A DNA stretch of 34,646 nucleotides from an uncultured Oscillospiraceae bacterium (GTDB lineage: Bacteria; Bacillota; Clostridia; Oscillospirales; Acutalibacteraceae): NCBI GenBank assembly GCA_900544375.1, contig UQUZ01000027.1, positions 1 through 34,646 on the forward strand, given 5' to 3'. Position 1 is the stretch's first letter. Each line of letters begins with the position of its first letter. A program made the translations under genes and the position numbers. Shown in pieces: positions 15,534 through 23,306 of the stretch. The notes below the pieces were generated by a model. The model was not told where the DNA came from. It ran no database searches and was given only the letters and a program-made list of their open reading frames with translations.

Positions 15534-16274
15534 ATGTTAGGAAAATATGTGAGAGTTAAGGTAGTGCGTCCCATTGGTGCAAAGCATCCGCGCTTTCCCT
15601 TTACCTATCGGCTGAATTACGGTTTTGCCCAAGGGGTTACAGGCATCAGCGGAGAGGCGCAGGGCGTTTATATCATGGGGATCGACCATCCGGTACGGGA
15701 GTTTGACGGCCGGGTGATTGCGATTGTGCGGCGCAACAATCATAAGGGAATTGTGTGGGTTGCCGCGCCGAAAAGCAAGCACTTCATCGTCAATGAAATT
15801 TGTGATGCGATTGATTTTGCCGAAGGCCATTACGGCTATACGTTGGAGTGTCTGTATGAACGTTCCTGCGGCGCGGTCGTATACCGTATGGATGCCGGGC
15901 AGCCCCTTTATTTGCTCATCAAAAATAAGCGGAGCGCGCATTGGGGATTCCCAAAAGGCCATATGGAAAAGGGTGAAACACAGGAGGAAACGGCAAAACG
16001 GGAAGTGCTTGAAGAAACGGGAATGCACATTCGGCTGCTGCCTGATTTTTCCTCCAAATCGGAGTATACGATTCAGGGGAAAGTAGAAAAGTCCGTTACG
16101 ATCTTTTTAGCAATTACAGAGGATAAAAATACTGTGATTCAGCAGGAGGAAATCGAAGATTTTATCTGGTTGCGTTATGATCGGGCGCTGAAGATGCTCA
16201 ATTATGAAAATGATAAGATGATTCTAACGAAAGCCAATCGTTTTTTGATGGAAACTGCGATGCCTAAAATTTGA
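15534..16274 (+). CDS. Pyrophosphatase-like domain fused to a Nudix hydrolase
   Basis: The 246-residue protein has two parts. Residues 1-110 (MLGKYVRVKVVRPIGAKHPR, then YRLNYGF and DHPVREFDGRVIAI) resemble small clostridial inorganic-pyrophosphatase-like proteins. Residues 115-240 form a Nudix domain. Its Nudix box starts at residue 142 with GHMEKGETQEETAKREVLEE and includes the following TG; the metal-binding REVLEE is intact. The HWGFPKGHMEKGE context is like Ap4A hydrolases, so hydrolysis of a dinucleoside polyphosphate or another NDP-X is plausible. The ATG at 15534 is chosen for AGGAG nine bases upstream and because the first domain begins there. The next gene starts 21 bases downstream, suggesting an operon. 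Confidence 0.85.
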   Translation: MLGKYVRVKVVRPIGAKHPRFPFTYRLNYGFAQGVTGISGEAQGVYIMGIDHPVREFDGRVIAIVRRNNHKGIVWVAAPKSKHFIVNEICDAIDFAEGHYGYTLECLYERSCGAVVYRMDAGQPLYLLIKNKRSAHWGFPKGHMEKGETQEETAKREVLEETGMHIRLLPDFSSKSEYTIQGKVEKSVTIFLAITEDKNTVIQQEEIEDFIWLRYDRALKMLNYENDKMILTKANRFLMETAMPKI

Positions 16275-16295
16275 ATTTTGAAATGAGGTTGTATA

Positions 16296-16805
16296 ATGGC
16301 GGAAACCTTGGCGCAATATTTCGTGGATTTTTTGCAGAATAAAATACCCAACGAATTGATTGTATTCATCGTGTCGCTATTCCCCATTCTTGAACTTAGA
16401 GGCGGAATGATCGTGGCGAAGCTCCTGGATGTTCCGTTTATCACGGCGTTTCTTATTTCGTTTATCGGCAATATGGTGCCGATTCCTTTTATTTTGCTAT
16501 TTATCAAAAAGATATTTGCCTGGCTGCGCCGCTTTCCCCGCTGGGCAAGAATCATTGATAAATTAGAAGCCCGCTCTATGAGTAAAAGCGATCAGATCGA
16601 GAAATATAAAGAGTGGGGGCTTCTGCTGTTTGTGGCCATCCCTCTCCCAGGAACGGGCGGATGGACAGGCGCTTTGATCGCGTCGTTGTTTGATCTGCGC
16701 ATTAAAAAATCGCTTCCGATTATCACGCTCGGCGTTTTGGTTGCGGGCTTGATTATGTCACTGATCGTATATGGAGTCTTTGGCGGGCTGGCAAGCTTGT
16801 TTTGA
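16296..16805 (+). CDS. COG2426 small multidrug export family membrane protein
   Basis: This 169-residue integral membrane protein has four to five hydrophobic segments. FPILELRGGMIVAK near residue 30 and FVAIPLPGTGGWTGALIASL near residue 110 are signatures of the family PF06695, named small multidrug export protein. The transport activity of this family is poorly tested, and the loops resemble those of DedA-like re-entrant proteins. GAGG lies seven bases before the ATG. It is probably cotranscribed with the Nudix fusion and is followed by two hairpins. Confidence 0.88.
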   Translation: MAETLAQYFVDFLQNKIPNELIVFIVSLFPILELRGGMIVAKLLDVPFITAFLISFIGNMVPIPFILLFIKKIFAWLRRFPRWARIIDKLEARSMSKSDQIEKYKEWGLLLFVAIPLPGTGGWTGALIASLFDLRIKKSLPIITLGVLVAGLIMSLIVYGVFGGLASLF

Positions 16806-16827
16806 GAAGGGCTTCATTCATAAAAGG

Positions 16828-16851
16828 GCGGGCCTGTCCGTACAGGCCCGC
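16828..16851 (+). terminator. GC-rich hairpin after the COG2426 gene
   Basis: GCGGGCCTGT (16828-16837) and ACAGGCCCGC (16842-16851) form a perfect 10-bp stem with a 4-base loop. A loose T-rich stretch follows at 16859-16868. It is the first of two tandem terminators. Confidence 0.6.
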
Positions 16852-16874
16852 TGGCAGTGTTTTATTTTGCGCTT

Positions 16875-16919
16875 GCCGCTGCAAAAATGCATCGTGCATT
16901 TGCAGCGGCCTGTTTTTTT
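16875..16919 (+). terminator. Rho-independent terminator
   Basis: The stem GCCGCTGCAAA (16875-16885) with TTTGCAGCGGC (16899-16909) has an inner TGCA/TGCA pairing. It is followed by CTGTTTTTTT to 16919, a strong intrinsic terminator for the rightward operon. Confidence 0.88.
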
Positions 16920-16946
16920 CCGCATGATAATGGATTTGATTTTTGC

Positions 16947-17270
16947 TCAGCTCGTATAATCCTCAATCAGCCGTTGTAGCTCCTGTATCGTCTGCGCGGG
17001 AATCCCATGCAGCAATTCTTGCTGGTTGACGGTTGGCAGGCTATCTAAATAAACATCAAATACTTCCATCGGCTCAGTGCTTCCAGTGCGGTAAGAAGCG
17101 ATCCGGCCTTGGTATTCTCCCAGCATATATGGCGCTTGTTCTGTCTGCTGCGTAGGGGAGACGTTCGTTTCCGCTCCTGTGACGGAAGTACGGATGGCGT
17201 CCGTTGTCAGAATAGCTGCTGAAAAAATCAGGCATACCGCACATAAAATACGGATTCCTTTCCGCATCAT
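16947..17270 (-). CDS. Secreted protein with BofC C-terminal-like domain
   Basis: The 107-residue protein starts with a short positive segment and one hydrophobic helix (GIRILCAVCLIFSAAILTT), a signal anchor or signal peptide. The C-terminal 60 residues read YMLGEYQGRIASYRTG, then VFDVYLDSLPTVNQQELLHG and LQRLIEDYTS, which closely follow the BofC C-terminal domain. In Bacillus subtilis BofC is a forespore intermembrane-space protein that restrains SpoIVB and hence sigma-K activation. In clostridia the domain is common in small proteins of unknown role. The start at 17270 has GGAGGG nine bases upstream. It is divergent from the penicillin-binding protein gene. Confidence 0.75.
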   Translation of the reverse strand: MMRKGIRILCAVCLIFSAAILTTDAIRTSVTGAETNVSPTQQTEQAPYMLGEYQGRIASYRTGSTEPMEVFDVYLDSLPTVNQQELLHGIPAQTIQELQRLIEDYTS

Positions 17271-17421
17271 ATCGGTGTTCCCTCCGCTTCTAAAATGAAA
17301 ATTCGCTTTTAGTTTGCGCATGTTTTTTTTGTTTTATACCAGAGTATGGAAATTGCGCGATTTTGCTTCTTTTATATGGAAAACGAATTTTCGAAAATTA
17401 CTAAACTTTTCCGAGAAAGTA

Positions 17422-17430
17422 TGCTATAAT
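17422..17430 (+). promoter_or_regulatory. Extended -10 promoter of the penicillin-binding protein gene
   Basis: TGCTATAAT (17422-17430) is a consensus -10 with the TG extension. The -35 region (17402-17407, TAAACT) is weak, as tolerated for extended -10 promoters. AAAGGAGG lies between it and the ATG at 17461. Confidence 0.6.
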
Positions 17431-17460
17431 AATCGAATAGAAAAGGAGGCAGAGGATTTT

Positions 17461-19767
17461 ATGAATCATGGTCCACGAAATTCCAAGCCTGTGAAAAGGC
17501 CGTCCGGTCAATCCGGGGCGGCTCATAAATCTCCTGTTCGCAAGGGGCAAATTACCCATGCACGTAAACCCGGCAGTAAAAAAACGAGGCGCGCTTTTTC
17601 TACTCCTGTCAAAGTGCTTCTGGGCGCGCTGGTAACGGTTGCATTGACATGCCTGATCGTTGGCATAACGATGCTTGTCTATATGATTGCATTCACTCAT
17701 GGGGATCCTGCGATTAACTTGGATGAATACAAAGCAAATCAAAATCAGACGACCATCGTATACGCTTACGATAAAAACCAGCAGCCTGTAGAGGTAACGC
17801 GGCTGCACGGGACAGAAAACCGCATCTGGGTCAACCTCAGCCAAATGCCGGAAGAAATGAAGCAATCGGTTATCGCCATTGAGGACAAGCGCTTCGAAAA
17901 GCACAACGGGGTCGATTGGTTCCGCACTGCTTCTGCGATTGTGAAGCACGGTATGTCTCAAGGCGGCTCGACAATTACGCAGCAGTTGATAAAAAACCTG
18001 ACGGGGGATAAGGATGTTACCATCGTCCGTAAGTTTCGTGAGATCCTTTACGCCCTGAATTTGGAGCGCAATTACTCCAAAGATGAAATTTTGGAGGCAT
18101 ATCTCAATACCATCTATCTTGGCGAGGGCTGCTACGGCGTGAAAACAGCGGCGGAAAAATATTTTGGCAAGGATGTCAGCGAGCTGAATCTAGCAGAGTG
18201 CACCGCTCTGCTCGGCATCACGCAGTATCCCTACAAATATGATCCGCTGGTCAACCCGGAAAATAATAAAGCCCGGCAGAAATACGGGCTGGACGTGCTT
18301 CTGGAAGAGGGGACGATTTCCCAGAAGGAGTATGACGAGGCGATTGCCTATTCGCTTGTTTTCACCAACAGCAAGGAGTATAAGGCAGCGCACAAGGACG
18401 ATAAGAAAGCGGCAGAGTCAGAGAGTAAGATCCAGAGCTATTATGTGGATTACGTCGTCGATCAGGTGATTGACGATCTGATGGAGCAATATGGCCTGAC
18501 GGAGCAGCAAGCCACGCAAAAGGTCTATTATGGCGGATTAAAAATTTATACCGCCATGGATCCGGACGTGCAGTCCTCCATGGAAAATGTGTTTTATAAC
18601 CGTAAAACAGTTGCCAACAAGGGCGTTCAGGCCGCAATGACAGTGATGGATTATAAAGGCCGCGTTGTCGGCGTTGTTGGCGGGCTGGGAGAGAAGCAGC
18701 AGAACCGCGGCCTTAACCGCGCGGTCTCTTCCAAGAGGCAGCCGGGTTCTTCTATCAAACCGTTGAGCATTTATGCGCCTGCGATCGAAAATAATCTTTA
18801 CAATTGGTCCTCCATGATCGCGGATTCGCCTTCCCGTTATGTTGATGGCAAGCCGTGGCCTGTCAACTATGGCCAAAAGGTGGGCGACGGGCAGCTTCAC
18901 CCGTTGCAGTACGCGGTGGAACGCTCTTTGAACACCGTGCCCGCCCGTATGCTGGAAAAAATAACGATCAAAACGTCTTTTGACTTTTTGGAGAACCATT
19001 TCCACCTTTCTACGCTGGAAAAATCGGATGCGGATTGGGCTCCGCTTGTTACCGGCGCCTTTACGCAGGGTGTTACTACCCTCGATATGGCGGCCGCCTA
19101 TGCGGCAATTGGCAATGGCGGCACCTACTATGAGCCCTATTGCTATTATAAAGTGACCAACAGCTCAGGCTCTGAAACGCTTTTACAGACCTCTGTGAAA
19201 GGTGAAAAGGTATTGTCGCCCGACACGGCGGATGTTGTTTGCGAGCTGTTGCAGGCGAACACCAACTACGGCACGACAAAGGCGGCTGCGGTCAGCGGCT
19301 TCCAGACAATGGCGAAAACCGGTACAACGACGGATGAAAAAGACCGTTGGTTTGCCGCGGGCACGCCCTATTATGTGTCGGCCACCTGGTATGGCTATGA
19401 TACGCCTAAAACCATTTATCTCGATTCCAACTATAACCCCTCCGCCAAGCTGTTTAAGGCTGTTTTTGATCCGATTCACAAAAATCTGGCGCCCAAAGAA
19501 TTTGGGAAAAGCGGCCTCACGGTTGAGAAGGAATATTGTAAGAAAACCGGCTTGCTGGCCTCGCCATCCTGCACTTCTAAGGCGAAGGGATGGTATAAGA
19601 TTACCGATACGCCGGCAGTGTGCACCTCCTGCGGCGGTTCCGGTCTGCTCAATAATATTGCGGACAATGTTTCCAATGCGATTGGGCAGGCGGGGGATGT
19701 CGTTTCTAATGCCATCGATTATGCAGGTCAGGTTGTGGAGAATGCATTAAATGGTATTACACCATAA
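17461..19767 (+). CDS. Class A penicillin-binding protein (PBP1A type)
   Basis: This bifunctional peptidoglycan synthase of 768 residues has a basic cytoplasmic tail (1-45), a membrane anchor (about 50-75), a GT51 glycosyltransferase domain and a transpeptidase domain. The glycosyltransferase glutamate is E141 in IEDKRFEKHNGVDW, followed by GGSTITQQLIKNL. The transpeptidase has SSIK with active S430, SLN in ERSLNTVPARM, and KTGT at 619-622. The C-terminus adds a short Cys-containing segment (CTSCGG) and a tail with repeats of the type DNVSNAIGQAGDVVSNAI. The start at 17461 has a strong ribosome binding site. The pyrimidine operon begins 96 bases downstream with only a hairpin between, so read-through is possible. 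Confidence 0.95.
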   Translation: MNHGPRNSKPVKRPSGQSGAAHKSPVRKGQITHARKPGSKKTRRAFSTPVKVLLGALVTVALTCLIVGITMLVYMIAFTHGDPAINLDEYKANQNQTTIVYAYDKNQQPVEVTRLHGTENRIWVNLSQMPEEMKQSVIAIEDKRFEKHNGVDWFRTASAIVKHGMSQGGSTITQQLIKNLTGDKDVTIVRKFREILYALNLERNYSKDEILEAYLNTIYLGEGCYGVKTAAEKYFGKDVSELNLAECTALLGITQYPYKYDPLVNPENNKARQKYGLDVLLEEGTISQKEYDEAIAYSLVFTNSKEYKAAHKDDKKAAESESKIQSYYVDYVVDQVIDDLMEQYGLTEQQATQKVYYGGLKIYTAMDPDVQSSMENVFYNRKTVANKGVQAAMTVMDYKGRVVGVVGGLGEKQQNRGLNRAVSSKRQPGSSIKPLSIYAPAIENNLYNWSSMIADSPSRYVDGKPWPVNYGQKVGDGQLHPLQYAVERSLNTVPARMLEKITIKTSFDFLENHFHLSTLEKSDADWAPLVTGAFTQGVTTLDMAAAYAAIGNGGTYYEPYCYYKVTNSSGSETLLQTSVKGEKVLSPDTADVVCELLQANTNYGTTKAAAVSGFQTMAKTGTTTDEKDRWFAAGTPYYVSATWYGYDTPKTIYLDSNYNPSAKLFKAVFDPIHKNLAPKEFGKSGLTVEKEYCKKTGLLASPSCTSKAKGWYKITDTPAVCTSCGGSGLLNNIADNVSNAIGQAGDVVSNAIDYAGQVVENALNGITP

Positions 19768-19781
19768 TAGAACAGCAACAC

Positions 19782-19819
19782 CAAACGAACCTTTTGCCGC
19801 TTGGCGAAAGGCTCGTTTG
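19782..19819 (+). other. Imperfect hairpin between the PBP gene and pyrC
   Basis: CAAACGA (19782-19788) pairs with TCGTTTG (19813-19819), and CCTTT with AAAGG (19790-19794, 19807-19811), with GCC/GGC at the tip. There is no T-run, so it is a weak or rho-assisted terminator, a processing site or a leader fold. It lacks the conserved loop of a PyrR-binding hairpin. Confidence 0.45.
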
Positions 19820-19863
19820 TGGTATCCCGGCATATTGTAAAAAATGGAGAAAGGGGCGTCCAC

Positions 19864-21135
19864 ATGCCTGGATTGTTGATTCGCCGTGCGCACCTGATTG
19901 ATTTGGCCTCCGGCGTCGATCAAATTGGCGATGTTCGGATAGAGGGGGAGCGGGTGGTGGATATTGGCGCCGAGCTTCCCGCCATGGGCAATCAAACGCT
20001 TGATGCAGATGGACTCTGCCTTGCGCCGGGCTTAGTGGATATGCATGTTCATCTGCGCGACCCGGGGCTGACCTATAAAGAGGATATTGAAAGCGGCTGC
20101 GAGGCTGCCGCCGCAGGCGGCGTGACCAGTGTGGCAGCCATGCCAAACACGTTGCCCGCTGCGGATTCCCCGGAGACGATCCGTTATATCCTGCAAAAAT
20201 CTAAAAAAGCAAAAGCGCGCGTGTTGCCTGTTGCGGCAGTGACGAAGGGGCTTGCTGGATGCGAATTAACTGACTTCCGCGCATTAAAGCAGGCGGGAGC
20301 GGTTGCCTTTTCGGATGACGGTAACCCGGTCGCCACAGCGTATCTGATGGCAGAGGCAATGAAACAGGCGTCCAGCTTGCGGATGCCTGTGCTTGCCCAT
20401 TGCGAAGATAGGTCGTTAACACGCGGCGGCTTGATCCATGAGGGAGAGGTTTCAGGGCAGCTTCGTGTTCCGGGCGTACCGGCCGCAGCCGAGGATGTTG
20501 GCACCGCGCGTGAACTTTCACTTGCCCTTTCCCTGAACGCGTCGGTTCATGTTTGCCACGTCAGCACCGCTGCAAGTGTTGCTATGATCCGTGCGGCCAA
20601 GAAGATGGGCGTTCCTGTCACAGCGGAAACCTGCCCGCATTATTTTATGCTGACGCAGAACAAGCTGCTTTCCCGCGATGCGGATTACCGCATGAGCCCG
20701 CCTCTGCGCCCGGAACGCGACCGCTTGGCGGTGCTGGAGGGCTTGAGGGATGGCACAATTGATGTAATCGCCACCGATCATGCCCCGCATGCTGCGCAGG
20801 AGAAGGCGGATTTTGATAAGGCGCCGAATGGCGTTGTAGGATTGGAAACTTCTTTGGCAGCCGGCATAACGCAATTGGTAAAACAGGGCGTTATGACCCT
20901 ACCGGAGCTTTTATACCGGATGTCAGCCATGCCTGCGCGCATCCTTCGTGTGCCAAGCGGCGCTTTGATAGAGGGCGGGCTAGCAGATTTTGTTTTGTTT
21001 GACCCGCAGGAAGGCTGGACGGTCGATCCGGCTGCGTTCCATGGAAAATCGCACAACAGTGCCTTGAAGGGGATGCTCCTCCAAGGGCGTGTGAAATATA
21101 CCATTTGCCGCGGCGAGCTAGTCTACCGCGGATGA
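19864..21135 (+). CDS. pyrC: Dihydroorotase
   Basis: PyrC cyclises N-carbamoyl-L-aspartate to dihydroorotate, the third step of pyrimidine synthesis. The 423 residues match type I dihydroorotases. The zinc motif DMHVHLRDPG is near residue 60, AMPNT near 95, LAHCED near 180, CHVSTA near 240 and the catalytic IATDHAPH near 304. The substrate-binding MSPPLR segment is present. The start at 19864 has AAAGGGG seven bases upstream and gives the normal family N-terminus. It opens the pyrimidine operon; pyrF begins 50 bases after its stop. All key residues I could check are normal. Confidence 0.95.
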   Translation: MPGLLIRRAHLIDLASGVDQIGDVRIEGERVVDIGAELPAMGNQTLDADGLCLAPGLVDMHVHLRDPGLTYKEDIESGCEAAAAGGVTSVAAMPNTLPAADSPETIRYILQKSKKAKARVLPVAAVTKGLAGCELTDFRALKQAGAVAFSDDGNPVATAYLMAEAMKQASSLRMPVLAHCEDRSLTRGGLIHEGEVSGQLRVPGVPAAAEDVGTARELSLALSLNASVHVCHVSTAASVAMIRAAKKMGVPVTAETCPHYFMLTQNKLLSRDADYRMSPPLRPERDRLAVLEGLRDGTIDVIATDHAPHAAQEKADFDKAPNGVVGLETSLAAGITQLVKQGVMTLPELLYRMSAMPARILRVPSGALIEGGLADFVLFDPQEGWTVDPAAFHGKSHNSALKGMLLQGRVKYTICRGELVYRG

Positions 21136-21185
21136 GCGCTTTTTAATGAGCTGAGAAATGAACGAAAAAAAAGGTGGTTTGCCCA

Positions 21186-22118
21186 ATGTCGCTAGACCGT
21201 TTAATTGAAAAGATTGCCGAGCTGAAAAATCCCACTGTTGCTGGGCTGGATCCGAAGCTGAGTTATATCCCGGATTTTATCAAACAGGATGCGTTCAGGC
21301 GCCACGGTGAAACGCTCGAAGGGGCGGCTGAGGCATTGCTGCAATTTAACCGTGGGCTGATCGATGCGCTTTGCGATATCGTGCCCGCCGTTAAGCCTCA
21401 GTGCGCTTATTATGAAATGTACGGTTGGCCAGGGCTGCGGGCCTTAGCTGAAACGATTCGCTATGCCAAAGAAAAGGGCTTGTTTGTCATTACGGATGGA
21501 AAGCGTAATGATATCGGCTCCACGATGGAAGCCTATGCCGCCGCGCATCTTGGAGAGGTTTCTATAAATGGCCATCCATTTGCACCGTTTGGCGCTGATG
21601 CGTTGACGGTTAACGGATATCTTGGCAGCGATGGAATCCTGCCGCTGTTGGAAATTTGCAGGCAGCAGCATACGGGCATTTTTGTTTTGGTGAAAACCTC
21701 CAACCCCTCCTCTGGTGAAGTGCAGGATCAGCAGATCGGCGGCCGGTCTGTTTATCGTATGATGGGCGATCTCTGTGAACGCTGGGGCTGCGATTTGCCG
21801 GGAAACCATGGTTATTCCGGCGTCGGCGCGGTGGTTGGAGCTACCTATCCGGATCAGTTGGAGGAATTGCGCGCAGCGTTGCCACATACCTTTTTTCTAG
21901 TGCCGGGCTATGGTGCGCAAGGCGGTAGCGCGCAGGGTGTGCGCCCTGCATTCGATCAGAACGGGTTGGGCGCTATCATCAATTCTTCCCGTGCGCTGAT
22001 GTGTGCGTGGCAAAAAGAGGGCTGTGAAGAAAGTGACTATGCCAATGCGGCGCGGCGGGAAGCCATCCGCATGCAGGATGAAATTACAGCCTGTATTCCG
22101 GCTATTTCGATCAGATAA
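21186..22118 (+). CDS. pyrF: Orotidine 5'-phosphate decarboxylase (type 2)
   Basis: PyrF converts OMP to UMP, the last step of de novo synthesis. The 310 residues are of the longer type 2 family, with AGLDPKLSYIP near the start, the catalytic DGKRNDIGST (DxKxxD) motif around residue 103, VKTSNPSS and LVPGYGAQGG near the phosphate-binding loop. The ATG at 21186 is chosen over an upstream GTG because AAGGTGG lies eight bases before it. carA starts 75 bases downstream. Confidence 0.95.
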   Translation: MSLDRLIEKIAELKNPTVAGLDPKLSYIPDFIKQDAFRRHGETLEGAAEALLQFNRGLIDALCDIVPAVKPQCAYYEMYGWPGLRALAETIRYAKEKGLFVITDGKRNDIGSTMEAYAAAHLGEVSINGHPFAPFGADALTVNGYLGSDGILPLLEICRQQHTGIFVLVKTSNPSSGEVQDQQIGGRSVYRMMGDLCERWGCDLPGNHGYSGVGAVVGATYPDQLEELRAALPHTFFLVPGYGAQGGSAQGVRPAFDQNGLGAIINSSRALMCAWQKEGCEESDYANAARREAIRMQDEITACIPAISIR

Positions 22119-22193
22119 ATCGAGCGGTGCGGTTTTGAAAGCGGAGCTGTTTCTCCCCCTTTAAAAGCGACTGGAAAGGAATGATTCATCAAT

Positions 22194-23306
22194 ATGGGAA
22201 ACAAGAAGGCAAAGCGGGCTTATTTAGTGCTCGCTGACGGCACAGTGTTCCATGGCTATTCCATGGGCGCGGCAGGCGAGACAGTGGGCGAGGTGGTTTT
22301 TAACACCTGCACCGCCTCCTATCAGTCGCTTCTCAGTGACCCGACCTATTATGGCCAGATCGTCGCGCAAACCTACCCTTTGGTTGGAAACCGGGGCGTG
22401 GAAGAGGAAAATGCCGCCTCCAATATTATGGCAAACGGATACATCGCGCGCGAATGGTACGATACGCCCTGCACAGGGGACGGAAGCCTTACGCTTGATG
22501 AATATTTGCGCAGGCGCAATATTGTGGGAATTTGTGGGATCGACACGCGCAGGCTGACCCGCGCTTTGAGGGATAAGGGCTATTTCAACGGCGCGATTAC
22601 GGATTCCCTCCAAGATTTTGATGCGCTTTTGCGCCGGATCAAGGCATATACCATCTCCGGCGCGGTAGAGGCTGTTACGATCCGGGAGCCGGAAAAGATC
22701 CCGGCGGAAAATCCGCTTTACCGAGTCACGGTGATAGACTGTGGATTCCCCCGCTATGTGCTCAAAGCACTCACGCGCAGGGGATGCGAACTCACGTTGG
22801 TGCCGGCCTTTACAGGGGCGCAGGAAATCCTTGCCGGCAAGCCGGATGGCGTTATTTTTTCAGACGGCCCTGGCGACCCGGATGACGCGCCCTGCCTGAT
22901 TGATTGTGCCAAGGCGCTGCTGGAATCGAAAATTCCACTTTTTGGTGTTGGTCTGGGCCATCAGGTGATGGCGCTTGCCGCCGGATGTACAGTGGTAAAA
23001 ATGCCAAAAGGCCATCGCGGTTCCAATCAGCCGGTGCGGATTTTGGACACAGGCCGTATCATGGTCACCACGCAGAATCACGGCTATTCTGTTGCGGCGC
23101 AGAGCATTCCACACGGCATGGCAGAGATGACAATGGCCAATGTAAACGACGGAGCGGTTGAGGGCATCGCCTATTGCAACGCGCCTGCTTTTTCGGTGGA
23201 ATTTACGCCATCCGATGGAAGCGGCAGGCAGGATACCGCATGGATTTATGATGCATTTATTGACCGGATGAAAGGAGCGCGCCGCAATGAAGCAGCCAGA
23301 GATTAA
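22194..23306 (+). CDS. carA: Carbamoyl-phosphate synthase small subunit homologue lacking glutaminase catalytic residues
   Basis: By family the small subunit hydrolyses glutamine and channels ammonia to CarB. The 370 residues are full length and align along the whole family: an N-terminal domain with VVFNTCTASYQSLL and GICGIDTRRLTRAL, then a class I amidotransferase fold. The nucleophile elbow, normally GICLGHQ, reads GVGLGHQ, so the Cys (Cys269 in E. coli) is G253. The usual HPE reads TPS (T338, S340), so the catalytic His and Glu are gone too. The N-terminal GYQE motif is SYQS. No stop or frameshift is present. It should not use glutamine. It overlaps carB by 20 bases. I read it as a pseudo-glutaminase that is still maintained. 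Confidence 0.9.
   Translation: MGNKKAKRAYLVLADGTVFHGYSMGAAGETVGEVVFNTCTASYQSLLSDPTYYGQIVAQTYPLVGNRGVEEENAASNIMANGYIAREWYDTPCTGDGSLTLDEYLRRRNIVGICGIDTRRLTRALRDKGYFNGAITDSLQDFDALLRRIKAYTISGAVEAVTIREPEKIPAENPLYRVTVIDCGFPRYVLKALTRRGCELTLVPAFTGAQEILAGKPDGVIFSDGPGDPDDAPCLIDCAKALLESKIPLFGVGLGHQVMALAAGCTVVKMPKGHRGSNQPVRILDTGRIMVTTQNHGYSVAAQSIPHGMAEMTMANVNDGAVEGIAYCNAPAFSVEFTPSDGSGRQDTAWIYDAFIDRMKGARRNEAARD

Noticed and set aside
19768..19863. PyrR attenuator before pyrC
   Set aside because: A hairpin is present but lacks the conserved PyrR-binding loop and any U-tract. No pyrR is in the window.
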